From: Microbulbifer sediminum
Lineage (GTDB): Bacteria; Pseudomonadota; Gammaproteobacteria; Pseudomonadales; Cellvibrionaceae
NCBI RefSeq assembly: GCF_021729035.1
Contig: NZ_JAJSAP010000006.1
Location: 62,001-126,000 of the forward strand
Length of the DNA stretch: 64,000 nt
Direction: 5' to 3'
A model generated the notes under the pieces. That model made no database searches and was not told where the DNA came from. It saw only the letters and a program-made list of their open reading frames with translations. Both the position numbers and the translations under genes were made by a program. Below are positions 9,653 through 20,295 of this stretch, piece after piece (position 1 is the stretch's first letter; every line of letters begins with the position of its first letter).

Positions 9653-10951
9653 TTGTTTTTTGAACGACCGGAGTCCGGTGAGCTGGCGGTGCTGGTGCAC
9701 CTGGAGCTGTCGGCAGTCGACAGCCCCGAAGATCCACGTGAATTTGAAGAGCTGGCCCTGTCCGCCGGTGCGGACCCGGTCACGTTCATTTTCGGCCAGC
9801 GCACCAAGCCTGATCCCCGCACCTTTGTCGGCCGGGGCAAGCTGGAGGAGATCCAGCGGGCAGTCAAGGAGCACGGCGCAGAGCTGGTGATGTTTGATCA
9901 CAACCTGTCGCCGAGCCAGGAGCGCAATATCGAGCGCGAGCTGGGCTGCCGGGTGCTGGACCGCACCGGCCTGATCCTGGATATCTTCGCCCAGCGCGCC
10001 CGCACCCATGAGGGCAAACTGCAGGTGGAGTTGGCGCAGCTACGACATATGGCCACGCGGCTGGTGCGCGGCTGGACCCACCTCGAGCGCCAGAAAGGCG
10101 GTATCGGCCTGCGCGGCCCCGGTGAGACGCAGCTGGAGACGGACCGCCGCCTGTTGCGTGCCCGCATCGATTCAATTGAGAAACGGCTGGAAAAAGTCCG
10201 TCGGCAGCGCGACCAGGGGCGCCGCGCCCGCACCCGCGCCGAGGTGCCCACGGTGTCCCTGGTGGGCTACACCAATGCGGGCAAGTCAACCCTGTTCAAC
10301 CGACTTACGGATGCGGGCGTATACGTGAGGGACCAGTTGTTTGCCACCCTTGACCCCACCATGCGGCGGGTTGAGCTGCCGAGTGTGGGCGCGATGATCC
10401 TGGCGGATACGGTAGGGTTTGTGTCGCACCTGCCGCACCGGCTGGTTGAGGCGTTTCGCGCCACCCTGGAGGAGGCGGCCAATGCCACACTGCTCTTGCA
10501 TGTGGTGGATGCAGCTGCCGAGGATCGCCTGCACCTGATGGAGGAGGTGCAGCTGGTACTAGAGGAAATTGACGCCGCTGACTTGCCGCAACTGGTGGTG
10601 TACAACAAGATCGACCTGTTGGCGGCTAAAGAGCCGACTATCGATCGCGACGCCAATGGCGTGCCGCGGGCGGTCTGGGTGTCCGCCGCTACCGGTGCCG
10701 GTTGCGACCTGCTGGTAGAGGCGATTTCCGAGCGCATCGGTGAGCAGATGGTGCATGGGGAGTTGCTGGTGGCGCCGCGACATGGGCGCTTACGGGCGCA
10801 GCTGTATGAAATCAATGCTGTCAGGCATGAGGCCTATTGCGACAACGGTGATTTAAGGCTGGAACTGGTATTGCCCCGCAGCGACCTGCAGAGGCTGCTG
10901 GCACCCTACGCCGATGCGGGCGACGGACCGCAGTGGCGGGCGTCAGACTGA
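9653..10951 (+). CDS. hflX: Ribosome-associated GTPase HflX
   Basis: HflX is a GTPase that splits or rescues stalled ribosomes. The 432-residue protein has the N-terminal HflX domain (KPDPRTFVGRGKLEEI and the glycine-rich GGIGLRGPGETQLE) followed by the GTPase domain with G1 GYTNAGKST, DTVGF and G4 NKIDLL. The start is a TTG at 9653 (MFFERPESGELAVLVHLE), the family-like N-terminus and the only one that keeps it. The RBS is weak, consistent with low expression or coupling to upstream transcription. Confidence 0.94.
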   Translation: MFFERPESGELAVLVHLELSAVDSPEDPREFEELALSAGADPVTFIFGQRTKPDPRTFVGRGKLEEIQRAVKEHGAELVMFDHNLSPSQERNIERELGCRVLDRTGLILDIFAQRARTHEGKLQVELAQLRHMATRLVRGWTHLERQKGGIGLRGPGETQLETDRRLLRARIDSIEKRLEKVRRQRDQGRRARTRAEVPTVSLVGYTNAGKSTLFNRLTDAGVYVRDQLFATLDPTMRRVELPSVGAMILADTVGFVSHLPHRLVEAFRATLEEAANATLLLHVVDAAAEDRLHLMEEVQLVLEEIDAADLPQLVVYNKIDLLAAKEPTIDRDANGVPRAVWVSAATGAGCDLLVEAISERIGEQMVHGELLVAPRHGRLRAQLYEINAVRHEAYCDNGDLRLELVLPRSDLQRLLAPYADAGDGPQWRASD

Positions 10952-11024
10952 CGGAAAACTGGTGGCGATCAATGCTAGAATCGCGCCGCTATAAACAAGA
11001 TTCTCAGAGAGTTGGAGTAAGTCG

Positions 11025-12173
11025 ATGGCCTGGAACGAGCCGGGTGGTAATAACAAGGACCCCTGGGGCGGCGGTGGTGGTAATAACCCCAACGGCGGTC
11101 CGCCGGATCTGGATGAGTTGCTGCGCAAGCTGCAGCGCAAGCTGAGCGGCCTGTTTGGTGGCGGTGGTCCCGCTGCCGGCGGGGAGGCCGGGCGCTTTCC
11201 GTGGGCGCTGGTGGCCATCGTGGTGGCCGTCCTGTACGGCCTGCTGGGTTTCTACCAGGTCAACGCCAACGAGTCTGCGGTGGTGCTGCGCCTGGGTAAG
11301 TACCACACCACCGAAACGTCCGGCCTGCACTGGAATCCGCCGCTGATCGACCACGTCACCAAGGTGAACATGACCGAGGTGCGCACCGAGCGCACCACCG
11401 GCCAGATGCTCACCGAGGATGCCAACATCGTCGAGGTGGTGCTTACCGTCCAGTGGCACATCGATGATGCGGAGTCCTATGTGCTGCGCGTTGCCGACCC
11501 GCTGAAGAGCCTGCAGGAAGCCACCGACAGTGCCCTGCGCCACGTGGTGGGCTCCGCTACCCTGAACGGGGTCATCTCCCAGAGCCGGACCGAGGTCTCT
11601 GCCGATACCCAGTCACGCCTGCAGGAGTACCTGGACCTGTACCAGACCGGTATTCGCGTCGACGTGGTCAACCTGACCGATGCCAAGGCGCCGCGCGAGG
11701 TGCAGGATGCCTTCGATGACGTCACCAAGGCCCGCGAGGACGAGGTGCGCTTCAAGAACGAGGCCCAGGCCTATGCCAACCAGGTCATCCCGGTGGCACG
11801 GGGTACAGCCCAGCGCAGGATCGAGGAGGCCGAGGCCTACAAGGCGCGTGTCGTAGAGCTGGCCCGTGGTGAGACGGTGCGCTTTGAAAAGCTGCTGGGG
11901 GAATACCAGCAGGCCCCGGAGGTGACCCGCGAGCGCCTGTACCTGGATACGATTCAGGAAGTGATGAGCAACACCTCCAAGGTGATGGTGGATGTCGAGG
12001 ACGGCAATAGCATGATGTACCTGCCACTCGACAAGCTGGCGGAACGCAGCGCCGATGGCGCCACCCAGCGCAAGGGTGTTTCAACCAAGGTCGTGGACGA
12101 GGTCTACCAGCGTGTAGTCGATCGCCTGCGCACCGAGGCCGCCAACAATCGTCGCAATCGTGACGTCCGGTAA
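11025..12173 (+). CDS. hflK: FtsH protease modulator HflK (SPFH family)
   Basis: HflK forms with HflC the membrane cage around the FtsH protease. The N-terminus is cytoplasmic, Gly/Asn-rich (WNEPGGNNKDPWGGGGG), followed by one membrane segment at about residues 60-82 and a periplasmic SPFH/band-7 domain with a long Ala/Glu-rich helical region (about 225-300). An RBS GTTGGAGT precedes the ATG at 11025. It is 12 bases upstream of hflC. Confidence 0.95.
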   Translation: MAWNEPGGNNKDPWGGGGGNNPNGGPPDLDELLRKLQRKLSGLFGGGGPAAGGEAGRFPWALVAIVVAVLYGLLGFYQVNANESAVVLRLGKYHTTETSGLHWNPPLIDHVTKVNMTEVRTERTTGQMLTEDANIVEVVLTVQWHIDDAESYVLRVADPLKSLQEATDSALRHVVGSATLNGVISQSRTEVSADTQSRLQEYLDLYQTGIRVDVVNLTDAKAPREVQDAFDDVTKAREDEVRFKNEAQAYANQVIPVARGTAQRRIEEAEAYKARVVELARGETVRFEKLLGEYQQAPEVTRERLYLDTIQEVMSNTSKVMVDVEDGNSMMYLPLDKLAERSADGATQRKGVSTKVVDEVYQRVVDRLRTEAANNRRNRDVR

Positions 12174-12185
12174 GGGGGGAGGATT

Positions 12186-13067
12186 ATGAACAACAGAACT
12201 CTCGTTATCATTGCCGCGCTGCTGCTGGCCGTGCTGGCGATCTCCTCCAGTGCCTTTGTGGTCAAGGAAACCGAGAAAGCGGTGCTGCTGCGCTTCGGTG
12301 AACTGGTGCGTACGGACTATGAGCCGGGCATCTACTTCAAGATCCCGCTGGTTCACGAGCTGCGCAAGTTCGATGCCCGTATCCAGACGGTGGACTCGCA
12401 GCCGGTGCGCATGCTCAACTCGGAAAACAAGTTCATGATGGTGGACTCCTACGCGAAGTTCCGCATCTTTGACGTGGGCCGCTTCTACGTCGCCACCCGC
12501 GGTGACGAACGCAACGCGGTACGCCTGCTTTCCGAGCAGATCAATAACCGCTTGCGTAACCAGTTCGGTGTACGCGACCTGCACGAGGTGGTGAGTGGCC
12601 AGCGCGATGAGCTGATGTCCGAAATCACCACGAACCTCAATGAGGTGGCGCAGACCAACCTGGGCGTGGAGGTGATCGACGTGCGGGTGAAGCGCATCGA
12701 CCTGCCGCCGGAAGTGTCGGAATCCGTGTTCCAGCGTATGCGCGCCGGCCGGGAGCTGGAGGCCCGCGACCACCGCGCCAAGGGCCAGGAAGCCAGCGAG
12801 CGTATCCGTGCGAACGCCGATCGCCAGGTGGTGGAGATCGAGGCTGAGGCCGAGCGCAGGGCCGAGGAGTTGCGCGGTGAGGGCGACGCCACAGCCGCCT
12901 CCATTTACGCGGCGGCCTTCAGCAAGGACCCTGAGTTCTATCGCTTTACCCGCAGCCTCAAGGCTTATCGGGAGTCCTTCAACGATCGCGCGGACATGCT
13001 GCTGATCGAGCCGGACAGCGAGTTCTTCCGTTATCTCAAGGACAAGGACGCCGGGGGCCGGGACTAG
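12186..13067 (+). CDS. hflC: FtsH protease modulator HflC (SPFH family)
   Basis: This is the partner of HflK. The 293-residue protein has an N-terminal transmembrane anchor (about residues 5-25, LVIIAALLLAVLAI), a band-7 domain and the characteristic C-terminal SKDPEFYRFTRSLKAYRESF. A strong RBS (AAGGGGGGAGG) precedes the ATG at 12186. It is followed by two hairpins (13091-13129 and 13164-13188) that end the hfl transcript. Confidence 0.95.
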   Translation: MNNRTLVIIAALLLAVLAISSSAFVVKETEKAVLLRFGELVRTDYEPGIYFKIPLVHELRKFDARIQTVDSQPVRMLNSENKFMMVDSYAKFRIFDVGRFYVATRGDERNAVRLLSEQINNRLRNQFGVRDLHEVVSGQRDELMSEITTNLNEVAQTNLGVEVIDVRVKRIDLPPEVSESVFQRMRAGRELEARDHRAKGQEASERIRANADRQVVEIEAEAERRAEELRGEGDATAASIYAAAFSKDPEFYRFTRSLKAYRESFNDRADMLLIEPDSEFFRYLKDKDAGGRD

Positions 13068-13090
13068 TCCTGTGGCGTCCCTGGCCGGAA

Positions 13091-13129
13091 AGGGGTAAAG
13101 GCAGGCACACAAGCCCGGCCTTTACCCCT
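13091..13129. repeat. 12-bp perfect inverted repeat after hflC
   Basis: AGGGGTAAAGGC (13091-13102) is the exact reverse complement of 13118-13129, with a 15-base loop. No T-tract follows, so it may stabilise the 3' end or act with the next hairpin rather than terminate alone. Confidence 0.7.
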
Positions 13130-13163
13130 ACCTTCTGTGCGCCAGTTGATGGTAAAATCACGC

Positions 13164-13188
13164 AAACCGGGCGTCGCCCGGTTTTTTT
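13164..13188 (+). terminator. Rho-independent terminator downstream of hflC
   Basis: AAACCGGGC (13164-13172) pairs with GCCCGGTTT (13176-13184) across a GTC loop and runs into seven Ts (13182-13188). This is a textbook intrinsic terminator. It separates the hfl operon from hisZ-purA, which must then have its own promoter in the short gap before 13249. Confidence 0.88.
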
Positions 13189-13248
13189 GTGGGCTTCCGG
13201 CCTGTCAGGCCGGTTCCCGTCGCTTCACAATCAGCGCCTGTTGCAATC

Positions 13249-14433
13249 ATGACCCAACCAGATCGCTGGATGCTGCCGGAAGGCATCGCCGAAATCCTGC
13301 CCGCGGACGCCAAGCGCATCGAGACCCTGCGCCGGCGCCTGCTGGACCTCTACCACAGCTGGGGCTACGAACTGGTGATCCCGCCGATGGTGGAGTTTAC
13401 CGATTCCCTGCTGATCGGCATGGGCCGCGATATCGACCTCAGCACCTTCAAAGTGACCGACCAGTTGTCCGGGCGCACCCTGGGCATCCGCGCCGATATC
13501 ACGCCCCAGGCCGCGCGCATCGACGCCCACAGTTTTCCGCGCGCCGGTGCCAACCGCCTGTGTTATGCCGGGCAGGTCCTCCACACTCGCCCCCGTACCG
13601 CCATGGGCTCGCGGGCGCCGATCCAGATCGGGGCCGAGCTCTACGGGGTGGAGAGCCTGCAGGCCGATATCGAGGTCATCTCACTGATGCTCGAGAGCCT
13701 GGTGGCGGCGGGCGTGGGGCAGATACACCTGGACCTGGGCCATGTCGCCATCTACCGCAGCCTGGCGGCGGCGGCGGGGCTGGATACCGAGCAGCAGGGT
13801 GAGCTGTTCGGGCTGCTGCAGAGCAAGGCCAGCGCGGATATCCAGGACTGGGTGGCAGGCAATGTCGCGGACAGCCGTATCGCCGGCTGGCTGCGGGCCC
13901 TGCCCGGCCTCGCCGGTGGCGACAGCTGCCTGGCCCGCGCACGGGAGCTTTTCGCGCAGGCGCCGCAGGCGCTGCGCGATGCGCTGGAGGACCTGCAGCA
14001 GGTGGCCGATGCCCTGGCCCGGCGCTACCCGGCCGTGGAGCTCTTCTTTGACCTGAGTGAGGTGCGTGGCTACGACTACGAGACCGGGCTGGTGTTCGCC
14101 GCCTACACGCCGGGACACGGCCAGGCGCTGGCCAACGGGGGCCGCTACAACGGTATCGGGGCGGTGTTCGGCCGCGAGCGCGCCGCCACGGGTTTCAGCA
14201 CGGACCTGGTGGCCCTGAATACACTGGGCCGGGATTCGGAGCCGGAGCCGGGCGCAATCTTCGCGCCACATGACGAGGGTGACTCCCTATGGCGCAAGGT
14301 GGATGCCCTGCGCCGTGCAGGTGAGGTGGTGATTAGCGCCATGCCCGATGTTGGCGCAGGCGAGATGCTTGAGCGCTGCGACCGCGAGCTGGTGGAGCGC
14401 GACGGCGAATGGGTGGTGCAGCCGCGGAGCTGA
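13249..14433 (+). CDS. hisZ: ATP phosphoribosyltransferase regulatory subunit HisZ
   Basis: HisZ is a histidyl-tRNA synthetase-like subunit that activates the short form of HisG. The 394-residue product resembles class II HisRS catalytic cores (RLLDLYHSWGYELVIPPMVEF, GRTLGIRADITPQAARI, ELFFDLSEVRGYDYETG, NGGRYNGIG) but lacks the anticodon-binding domain of a true HisRS. The frame opens at 13189, inside the terminator; the ATG at 13249 (MTQPDRWMLPEGIAEILP) is the sensible start. Neighbouring purA downstream is the usual gammaproteobacterial arrangement. A short-form hisG is expected elsewhere in the genome. Confidence 0.93.
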   Translation: MTQPDRWMLPEGIAEILPADAKRIETLRRRLLDLYHSWGYELVIPPMVEFTDSLLIGMGRDIDLSTFKVTDQLSGRTLGIRADITPQAARIDAHSFPRAGANRLCYAGQVLHTRPRTAMGSRAPIQIGAELYGVESLQADIEVISLMLESLVAAGVGQIHLDLGHVAIYRSLAAAAGLDTEQQGELFGLLQSKASADIQDWVAGNVADSRIAGWLRALPGLAGGDSCLARARELFAQAPQALRDALEDLQQVADALARRYPAVELFFDLSEVRGYDYETGLVFAAYTPGHGQALANGGRYNGIGAVFGRERAATGFSTDLVALNTLGRDSEPEPGAIFAPHDEGDSLWRKVDALRRAGEVVISAMPDVGAGEMLERCDRELVERDGEWVVQPRS

Positions 14434-14513
14434 ACCGGACTAAGATTATTGAATTTGCAGGGGCGGCCCCCGGTCGTCACTGCGGTATCACGTTGACGCA
14501 GAGAATTAGGTAA

Positions 14514-15836
<1,323 letters not shown>

Positions 15837-16041
15837 TGGGCGGCGCTGGCGCGGCCGGGCCCTGTCCGGTCGCGCATGGCGCGAGCGTGTTTCCTCTCCA
15901 CCCCCTTCCTGCCAGTTTTGTGGACAGTCGGTCCGGCGTGCCCCTTGCTTTCCCCTGCCTGTCTGTCGATGATGGAACCCGTTTTAAATTTTTGGTCACA
16001 TCCGAGTGCCATATTCCGGACTTGAGTTTTCAGGGGAGCCC

Positions 16042-16710
16042 ATGTCGTCCAGTACCGCCGTCTCGCGTTACAGTCTCGCCGAGGAAATCGCCAACAGTGT
16101 CACCCACGGAATCGGCGCCCTGCTCGCCATCGCCGGGCTCGGGGTCCTGTGTGGCTTTGCCGCTGTCTACGGTGATGCCTGGCATATCGTCAGCTGCAGC
16201 ATCTACGCAGCGACACTGATTCTCTGTTTCGGTGCCTCGACCCTGTACCACAGTGTGACCCACGAGCGTGCCAAGGAAGTCTTGCGCACGATTGATCACG
16301 CCTCCATCTTCCTGCTCATAGCCGGCAGTTACACCCCCTTCACGCTGGTGACCCTGCGCGAGGCGTCCTCACCGGCGGGCTCCTGGGGGTGGTGGCTGTT
16401 CGGTATCATCTGGGGCCTGGCGCTGGCAGGGCTGTTGATCCAGTTCACGCCGCTGAAAAAAGTGCGCGCTCTGTCGATCACCCTCAGTGCATTGATGGGC
16501 TGGGTGGTGGTGGTGGCGGCCAAGCCACTGCTGGACAACCTGGCCCCCGGCGGCCTGTGGCTGTTGCTGCTGGGCGGGCTCTGCTACACCGGTGGGATCG
16601 CTTTTTACCTTTGGCGCAGCCTGCGCTTCCACCATGCAATCTGGCACCTGTTTGTGCTGGCCGGCGGTATCCTGCACTTCTTCGCGGTACTGATTTACGT
16701 CATTCCCTGA
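16042..16710 (+). CDS. Hemolysin III / YqfA-type membrane protein (PAQR-like)
   Basis: This is a seven-helix integral membrane protein of the HlyIII/PAQR family. The family hallmarks are HGIGALLAIAGL near residue 22, STLYHSVTHE and DHASIFLLIAGSYTPFTL, with histidines placed as metal ligands. Length (222) is normal. The ATG at 16042 is preceded by CAGGGGAGC and yields MSSSTAVSRYSLAEEIAN. Its physiological function in bacteria is unsettled (membrane homeostasis or a hydrolase activity). It stands alone between purA and the transglycosylase. Confidence 0.85.
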   Translation: MSSSTAVSRYSLAEEIANSVTHGIGALLAIAGLGVLCGFAAVYGDAWHIVSCSIYAATLILCFGASTLYHSVTHERAKEVLRTIDHASIFLLIAGSYTPFTLVTLREASSPAGSWGWWLFGIIWGLALAGLLIQFTPLKKVRALSITLSALMGWVVVVAAKPLLDNLAPGGLWLLLLGGLCYTGGIAFYLWRSLRFHHAIWHLFVLAGGILHFFAVLIYVIP

Positions 16711-16846
16711 CCGGGCACCCCGGGTGACAGAGTCCACGGTGTCCCGGTCGTTGCTTGACCGCTGTCACGCCTCGCGCGATTCGACTTTCCGTTTGTCGCG
16801 GCTGGCTCTACCCTTGGGCGAGGATCTGACTGTCTAAGGAGTTTGC

Positions 16847-18070
16847 ATGTCCAGCCTGCTGTTATCGCGCCGCCGGTTTTTCCTTGCCCCGGTAGTGCTG
16901 CTTTCCTGCCTGTTGTTCTCCCTGCCGCTACTGGCCGCTGACGCGGGCTTCCAGCAATGGGTCAGGGAGTTTCGTCAGACCGCCCTGAAAAACGGTATCT
17001 CGCCCGAGGTGTTCGACCGTGCCTTCGAGGGCATCGATGCGCCGGACCAGTGGGTGCTGGACAAGGCGAGCTACCAGCCCGAATTCAAGGCACCGGTGTG
17101 GCAGTACTTTGACAACCGGGTGCAAAAGCGCGCGATCCGCATGGGGCGCGCCAAAAAAGAGGAGCTGCAGCCATGGCTGGACAAGATCGAGCAACGCTAC
17201 GGGGTCAATCCCAATGTCCTGCTGGCGATCTGGTCCATCGAGTCAAGCTTCGGGGCCATCCTCGATAACGACAAGGTGATCCGCAGTGTGGTGCGCTCGC
17301 TGGCGACGCTGGCTTATGCTGATCCCAAGCGCAGCAGGTTCGGTCGGCAGCAACTGCTGGCGGCACTCAAGATCCTTGAGAGTGGTGATATCGACGAGAA
17401 GCACCTGGTCGGTTCATGGGCCGGTGCCATGGGGCATACCCAGTTTATTCCCACCAGTTACCAGGCCTATGCCGTGGATATTGATGGCGACGGCAAGCGT
17501 GATATCTGGAACTCCGTGCCCGATGCTCTGGCTACTGCGGCGAGCCTGCTGTCCAGCAACGGCTGGCGCCGTGGTGAAACCTGGGGCTATGAGGTCACGA
17601 TTCCCGAGCGCAAGCTGCCGGCCGGTAAGCTGCCTCTGCGCAAGTGGGAGCAGTTGGGTGTAAAGCGTGTCAATGGAAAGTCCTTCCCGCGTCCCGGGGA
17701 TATCGCCGAGCTGAAGCTGCCCGCCGGCCGCGAGGGCCCTGCCTTCCTGATGCTGAAGAATTTCTTTGTGCTCAAGCGCTACAACAACTCCGATCGCTAT
17801 GCCACGGCGGTGGGCCTGCTTGCGGACCAGATTGGCGGGGGCAAGGGACTGGTGCGGGACTGGCCGCGCCCGTTTACCCCGCTGGATCCCGCGGAGGTGG
17901 AGGAAATGCAGAAGCTGTTGAAGGCCCGTGGCTATTACCAGGGCGAAATCGATGGCAAGGCCGGCTCCGGCACCCGCAAGGCGGTGCAGCAGTTCGAGGA
18001 AGAGATCGGCGTGGAAGTGCAGGGTTATCCGAGCAAGGAGGTCCTGGAGGCGCTGCGCGAGCGTCAGTAG
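16847..18070 (+). CDS. Lytic murein transglycosylase, MltB family, with peptidoglycan-binding domain
   Basis: This periplasmic enzyme cleaves glycan strands to 1,6-anhydroMurNAc. The 407-residue precursor starts with a signal peptide (MSSLLLSRRRFFLAP... cleaved near LLAADA, about residue 28). The SLT_2 catalytic domain covers about 30-325, with WSIESSFGAI containing the catalytic Glu and GAMGHTQFIPTSYQAYAVDIDGDG. A C-terminal PG_binding_1 domain follows (about 345-405, EMQKLLKARGYYQGEIDGKAGSGT). There is no lipobox, so it is more likely soluble than a lipoprotein like E. coli MltB. An RBS AAGGAG lies just upstream of the ATG. Confidence 0.9.
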   Translation: MSSLLLSRRRFFLAPVVLLSCLLFSLPLLAADAGFQQWVREFRQTALKNGISPEVFDRAFEGIDAPDQWVLDKASYQPEFKAPVWQYFDNRVQKRAIRMGRAKKEELQPWLDKIEQRYGVNPNVLLAIWSIESSFGAILDNDKVIRSVVRSLATLAYADPKRSRFGRQQLLAALKILESGDIDEKHLVGSWAGAMGHTQFIPTSYQAYAVDIDGDGKRDIWNSVPDALATAASLLSSNGWRRGETWGYEVTIPERKLPAGKLPLRKWEQLGVKRVNGKSFPRPGDIAELKLPAGREGPAFLMLKNFFVLKRYNNSDRYATAVGLLADQIGGGKGLVRDWPRPFTPLDPAEVEEMQKLLKARGYYQGEIDGKAGSGTRKAVQQFEEEIGVEVQGYPSKEVLEALRERQ

Positions 18071-18097
18071 GGCACTGCTGATGATGCTGACTGCATG

Positions 18098-18126
18098 AAC
18101 AATGCCGGGCAGGGCCCGGCATTGTT
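18098..18126. terminator. Bidirectional hairpin between convergent genes
   Basis: AACAATGCCGGGC (18098-18110) and its perfect 13-bp complement (18114-18126) enclose a three-base AGG loop. It lies between the transglycosylase stop and the stop of the reverse-strand gene at 18140, so it can end both transcripts. The T-content is within the stem rather than a long T-tract. Confidence 0.7.
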
Positions 18127-18139
18127 CGTTGTGGCCTGC

Positions 18140-19156
18140 TCAGTAATTTTCATCGGGCAGCAGGCTGTCCTGCAGCAGTTCCAGGTTCTCGGCGACCTCG
18201 TGGGGCTCATGAAAATAAGCGATATGAAACACGGCATCGCCCTCCTGCACCAGTGGCAGGTTCTGGCGGCCGATAACGATCCCGTCCGTATTGCAGATCA
18301 CCCGGTCCATTTCCTCACCGAACAGGTCGGAAATCGAGGCCAGCACCTCACCTTTGAGGACATGGTCACCCAGGTCCTTGCGATAGTTGACGATGCCGCT
18401 GCTGGTGGCGCGCAACCAGCCGCTGCGGCGCGCCACAAAGGGCTCAATATTGCCCTTTTTCTTGACCCGCGGCAGCATTTCCAGGTGCCGCATCACGTTG
18501 ATGATGCCCTTGTAGCCGGCCCGGACACAGAACTCATCGAACCGCAGCGCCTCGCCGGCTTCGTACAGCAGGATACGCACGCCAAGGTCGGCCGCCGCCT
18601 GGCGCAGGGAACCATCGCGCAGGGTGCTGTTCAGCAATACGGGCACGCCAAATGCCCGGGCCATATCACGGGTGGGATGATCATCCAGGTTGGCGCGGAT
18701 CTGTGGCAGGTTACTGCGATGGATGGCTCCGGTATGCAGGTCGATACCGTAGTCGCATTTGGAGACTATTTCCTCGAGGAAGACATGGGCCATGCGTGCG
18801 GCCAGGGAGCCCTTGGCCGATCCGGGAAATGAGCGGTTCAGGTCGCGGCGGTCCGGCAGGTAACGGGACTGCTCCAGCACGCCGTAGACATTGACCACGG
18901 GCACGGCAATCAGGGTGCCGCGCAGATTTTTGAGGCTGCGGCTGCCAATAAGGCGGCTGATGATTTCAATTCCATTCAGCTCGTCGCCGTGGATGGCTGC
19001 GCAGACAAACATGGTGGGTCCCGGTTTCTTGCCGCGCTGCACGTATACCGGTATCGCCATGTCTGTACCGGTATAGAGCCTTACCACGGGAAGTTCTATG
19101 CGGCGTGTTTCTCCGCGGGCGATACTCACGCCGCCAATCGTAAACTCATCTGCCAT
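18140..19156 (-). CDS. Succinylglutamate desuccinylase/aspartoacylase (AspA/AstE) family zinc hydrolase
   Basis: This is an M14-like zinc hydrolase that deacylates N-acylated or gamma-linked small molecules. In 338 residues it shows the zinc site AAIHGDELNGIE (about residues 52-63), the third-ligand region GIDLHTGAIHRSNLPQIRAN and a C-terminal barrel-sandwich region (LGDHVLKGEVLASISDLFGEE). It belongs to the AstE-like subgroup often found next to RimK-type or amidoligase genes rather than to arginine-catabolic AstE. It is divergent from the amidoligase gene, 152 bases away, which suggests a shared role in making and breaking an amide-linked product (inference). The substrate is unknown. Confidence 0.85.
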   Translation of the reverse strand: MADEFTIGGVSIARGETRRIELPVVRLYTGTDMAIPVYVQRGKKPGPTMFVCAAIHGDELNGIEIISRLIGSRSLKNLRGTLIAVPVVNVYGVLEQSRYLPDRRDLNRSFPGSAKGSLAARMAHVFLEEIVSKCDYGIDLHTGAIHRSNLPQIRANLDDHPTRDMARAFGVPVLLNSTLRDGSLRQAAADLGVRILLYEAGEALRFDEFCVRAGYKGIINVMRHLEMLPRVKKKGNIEPFVARRSGWLRATSSGIVNYRKDLGDHVLKGEVLASISDLFGEEMDRVICNTDGIVIGRQNLPLVQEGDAVFHIAYFHEPHEVAENLELLQDSLLPDENY

Positions 19157-19308
19157 GACAGTCCGTAGCTTTCAGGGAGTAAGGCAGTGTAGCCCCGGGG
19201 GGCGCACCGGATGTGACGTTAGGTCATTTAACGCTCTCAATGTTAACTTGGTTGCCACAAGGCGTGGAAGAACCAATATCACTTGCCGTTAAACGAGGAC
19301 ATTCAGTA

Positions 19309-20295
19309 ATGCCCGAGAGCGCGACGCTATTCCAGGCGCCTATCCGTCTCACCGCCGCCAGTGGTGAACAGCGGCGGGTGGGCTTTGAGCTGGAGTTTTC
19401 CGGCGTGACATTGCAGCAGGCGGGAGAAGCGGTGCAGTCGGCGATGGGCGGTGAGCTGCGGTCCGATTCCGTAGCCGAACTGTCGCTACACAGCGAGCTG
19501 GGCCGGTTCAATATTGAAATCGACTGGGATTTCCTCAAGCGCCAGGCTGCGGACGCCGGTACGGAGGAGCATAGCGACGGCTGGCTGGAATTGCTGAGCC
19601 AGGCGGCATCCCTGGTGGTGCCGATCGAGGTGGTATGCCCCCCATTGCCCCTCGACCAGCTGGCAGCCCTGGAGCCGTTGACCCGGGCACTGCGCGAAGC
19701 CGGTGCCACGGGTACCGAGGAATCGCTGATTGCTGCGTATGGGGTTCACATCAACGCCGAAGCGCCTCAGCTTAATGCCGATACCCTGAATGCTTACCTG
19801 CGCGCTTTCGCGCTGTTGCAGTGGTGGCTGGTACAGGAGCACCAGGTTGATCTCGCGCGGCGTGCCAGCCCGTATATCGACCTCTACCCCGAAACTTATG
19901 TCCGCCAGTTGCTGGAGCGGGAAAAGCCGACGCTCGACGATATCTTTCGCGACTACCTGCAGCATAATGCCACCCGCAACCGTGCCCTGGATATGCTGCC
20001 GTTGTTGGCGGAAATCGATGAAACGCGGGTGCGCCGTGCGGTAGACGACCCCAAGATCAAAGCGCGCCCGGCATTCCATTACCGTATGCCAAACTGCCAG
20101 GTTGAAAAACCGGGCTGGTCGCTGGCTTCATGCTGGAATACCTGGTGTGTGGTGGAGTCTCTCGCCGCGCGTCCGGAGGCGCTGGCGGAACTGGGGGAGG
20201 CCTATTTGGCAGAGAGCCAGCACTTGCTGGGCATCAATCGGGGAAAATGGACAGGATTTGTAGCGGAATGGCTGAGCGACCACGCATTGGTGTAA
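19309..20295 (+). CDS. Putative amidoligase (Amidoligase_2-like, glutamine-synthetase fold)
   Basis: The 328-residue protein has the amidoligase_2 look: an early GFELEFSG segment (the family's acidic metal-binding start), SLHSELGRFNIEIDWDFL, a PLEVVCPPLPLDQL-like block (PIEVVCPPLPLDQLAAL), and GVHINAEAP. Such enzymes are predicted to form amide bonds ATP-dependently, like glutamine synthetase or gamma-glutamylcysteine synthetase. The ATG at 19309 has AACGAGGAC upstream. The 3' end overlaps the glutamine amidotransferase gene by 28 bases, implying coupled translation. The product formed is unknown. Confidence 0.78.
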   Translation: MPESATLFQAPIRLTAASGEQRRVGFELEFSGVTLQQAGEAVQSAMGGELRSDSVAELSLHSELGRFNIEIDWDFLKRQAADAGTEEHSDGWLELLSQAASLVVPIEVVCPPLPLDQLAALEPLTRALREAGATGTEESLIAAYGVHINAEAPQLNADTLNAYLRAFALLQWWLVQEHQVDLARRASPYIDLYPETYVRQLLEREKPTLDDIFRDYLQHNATRNRALDMLPLLAEIDETRVRRAVDDPKIKARPAFHYRMPNCQVEKPGWSLASCWNTWCVVESLAARPEALAELGEAYLAESQHLLGINRGKWTGFVAEWLSDHALV

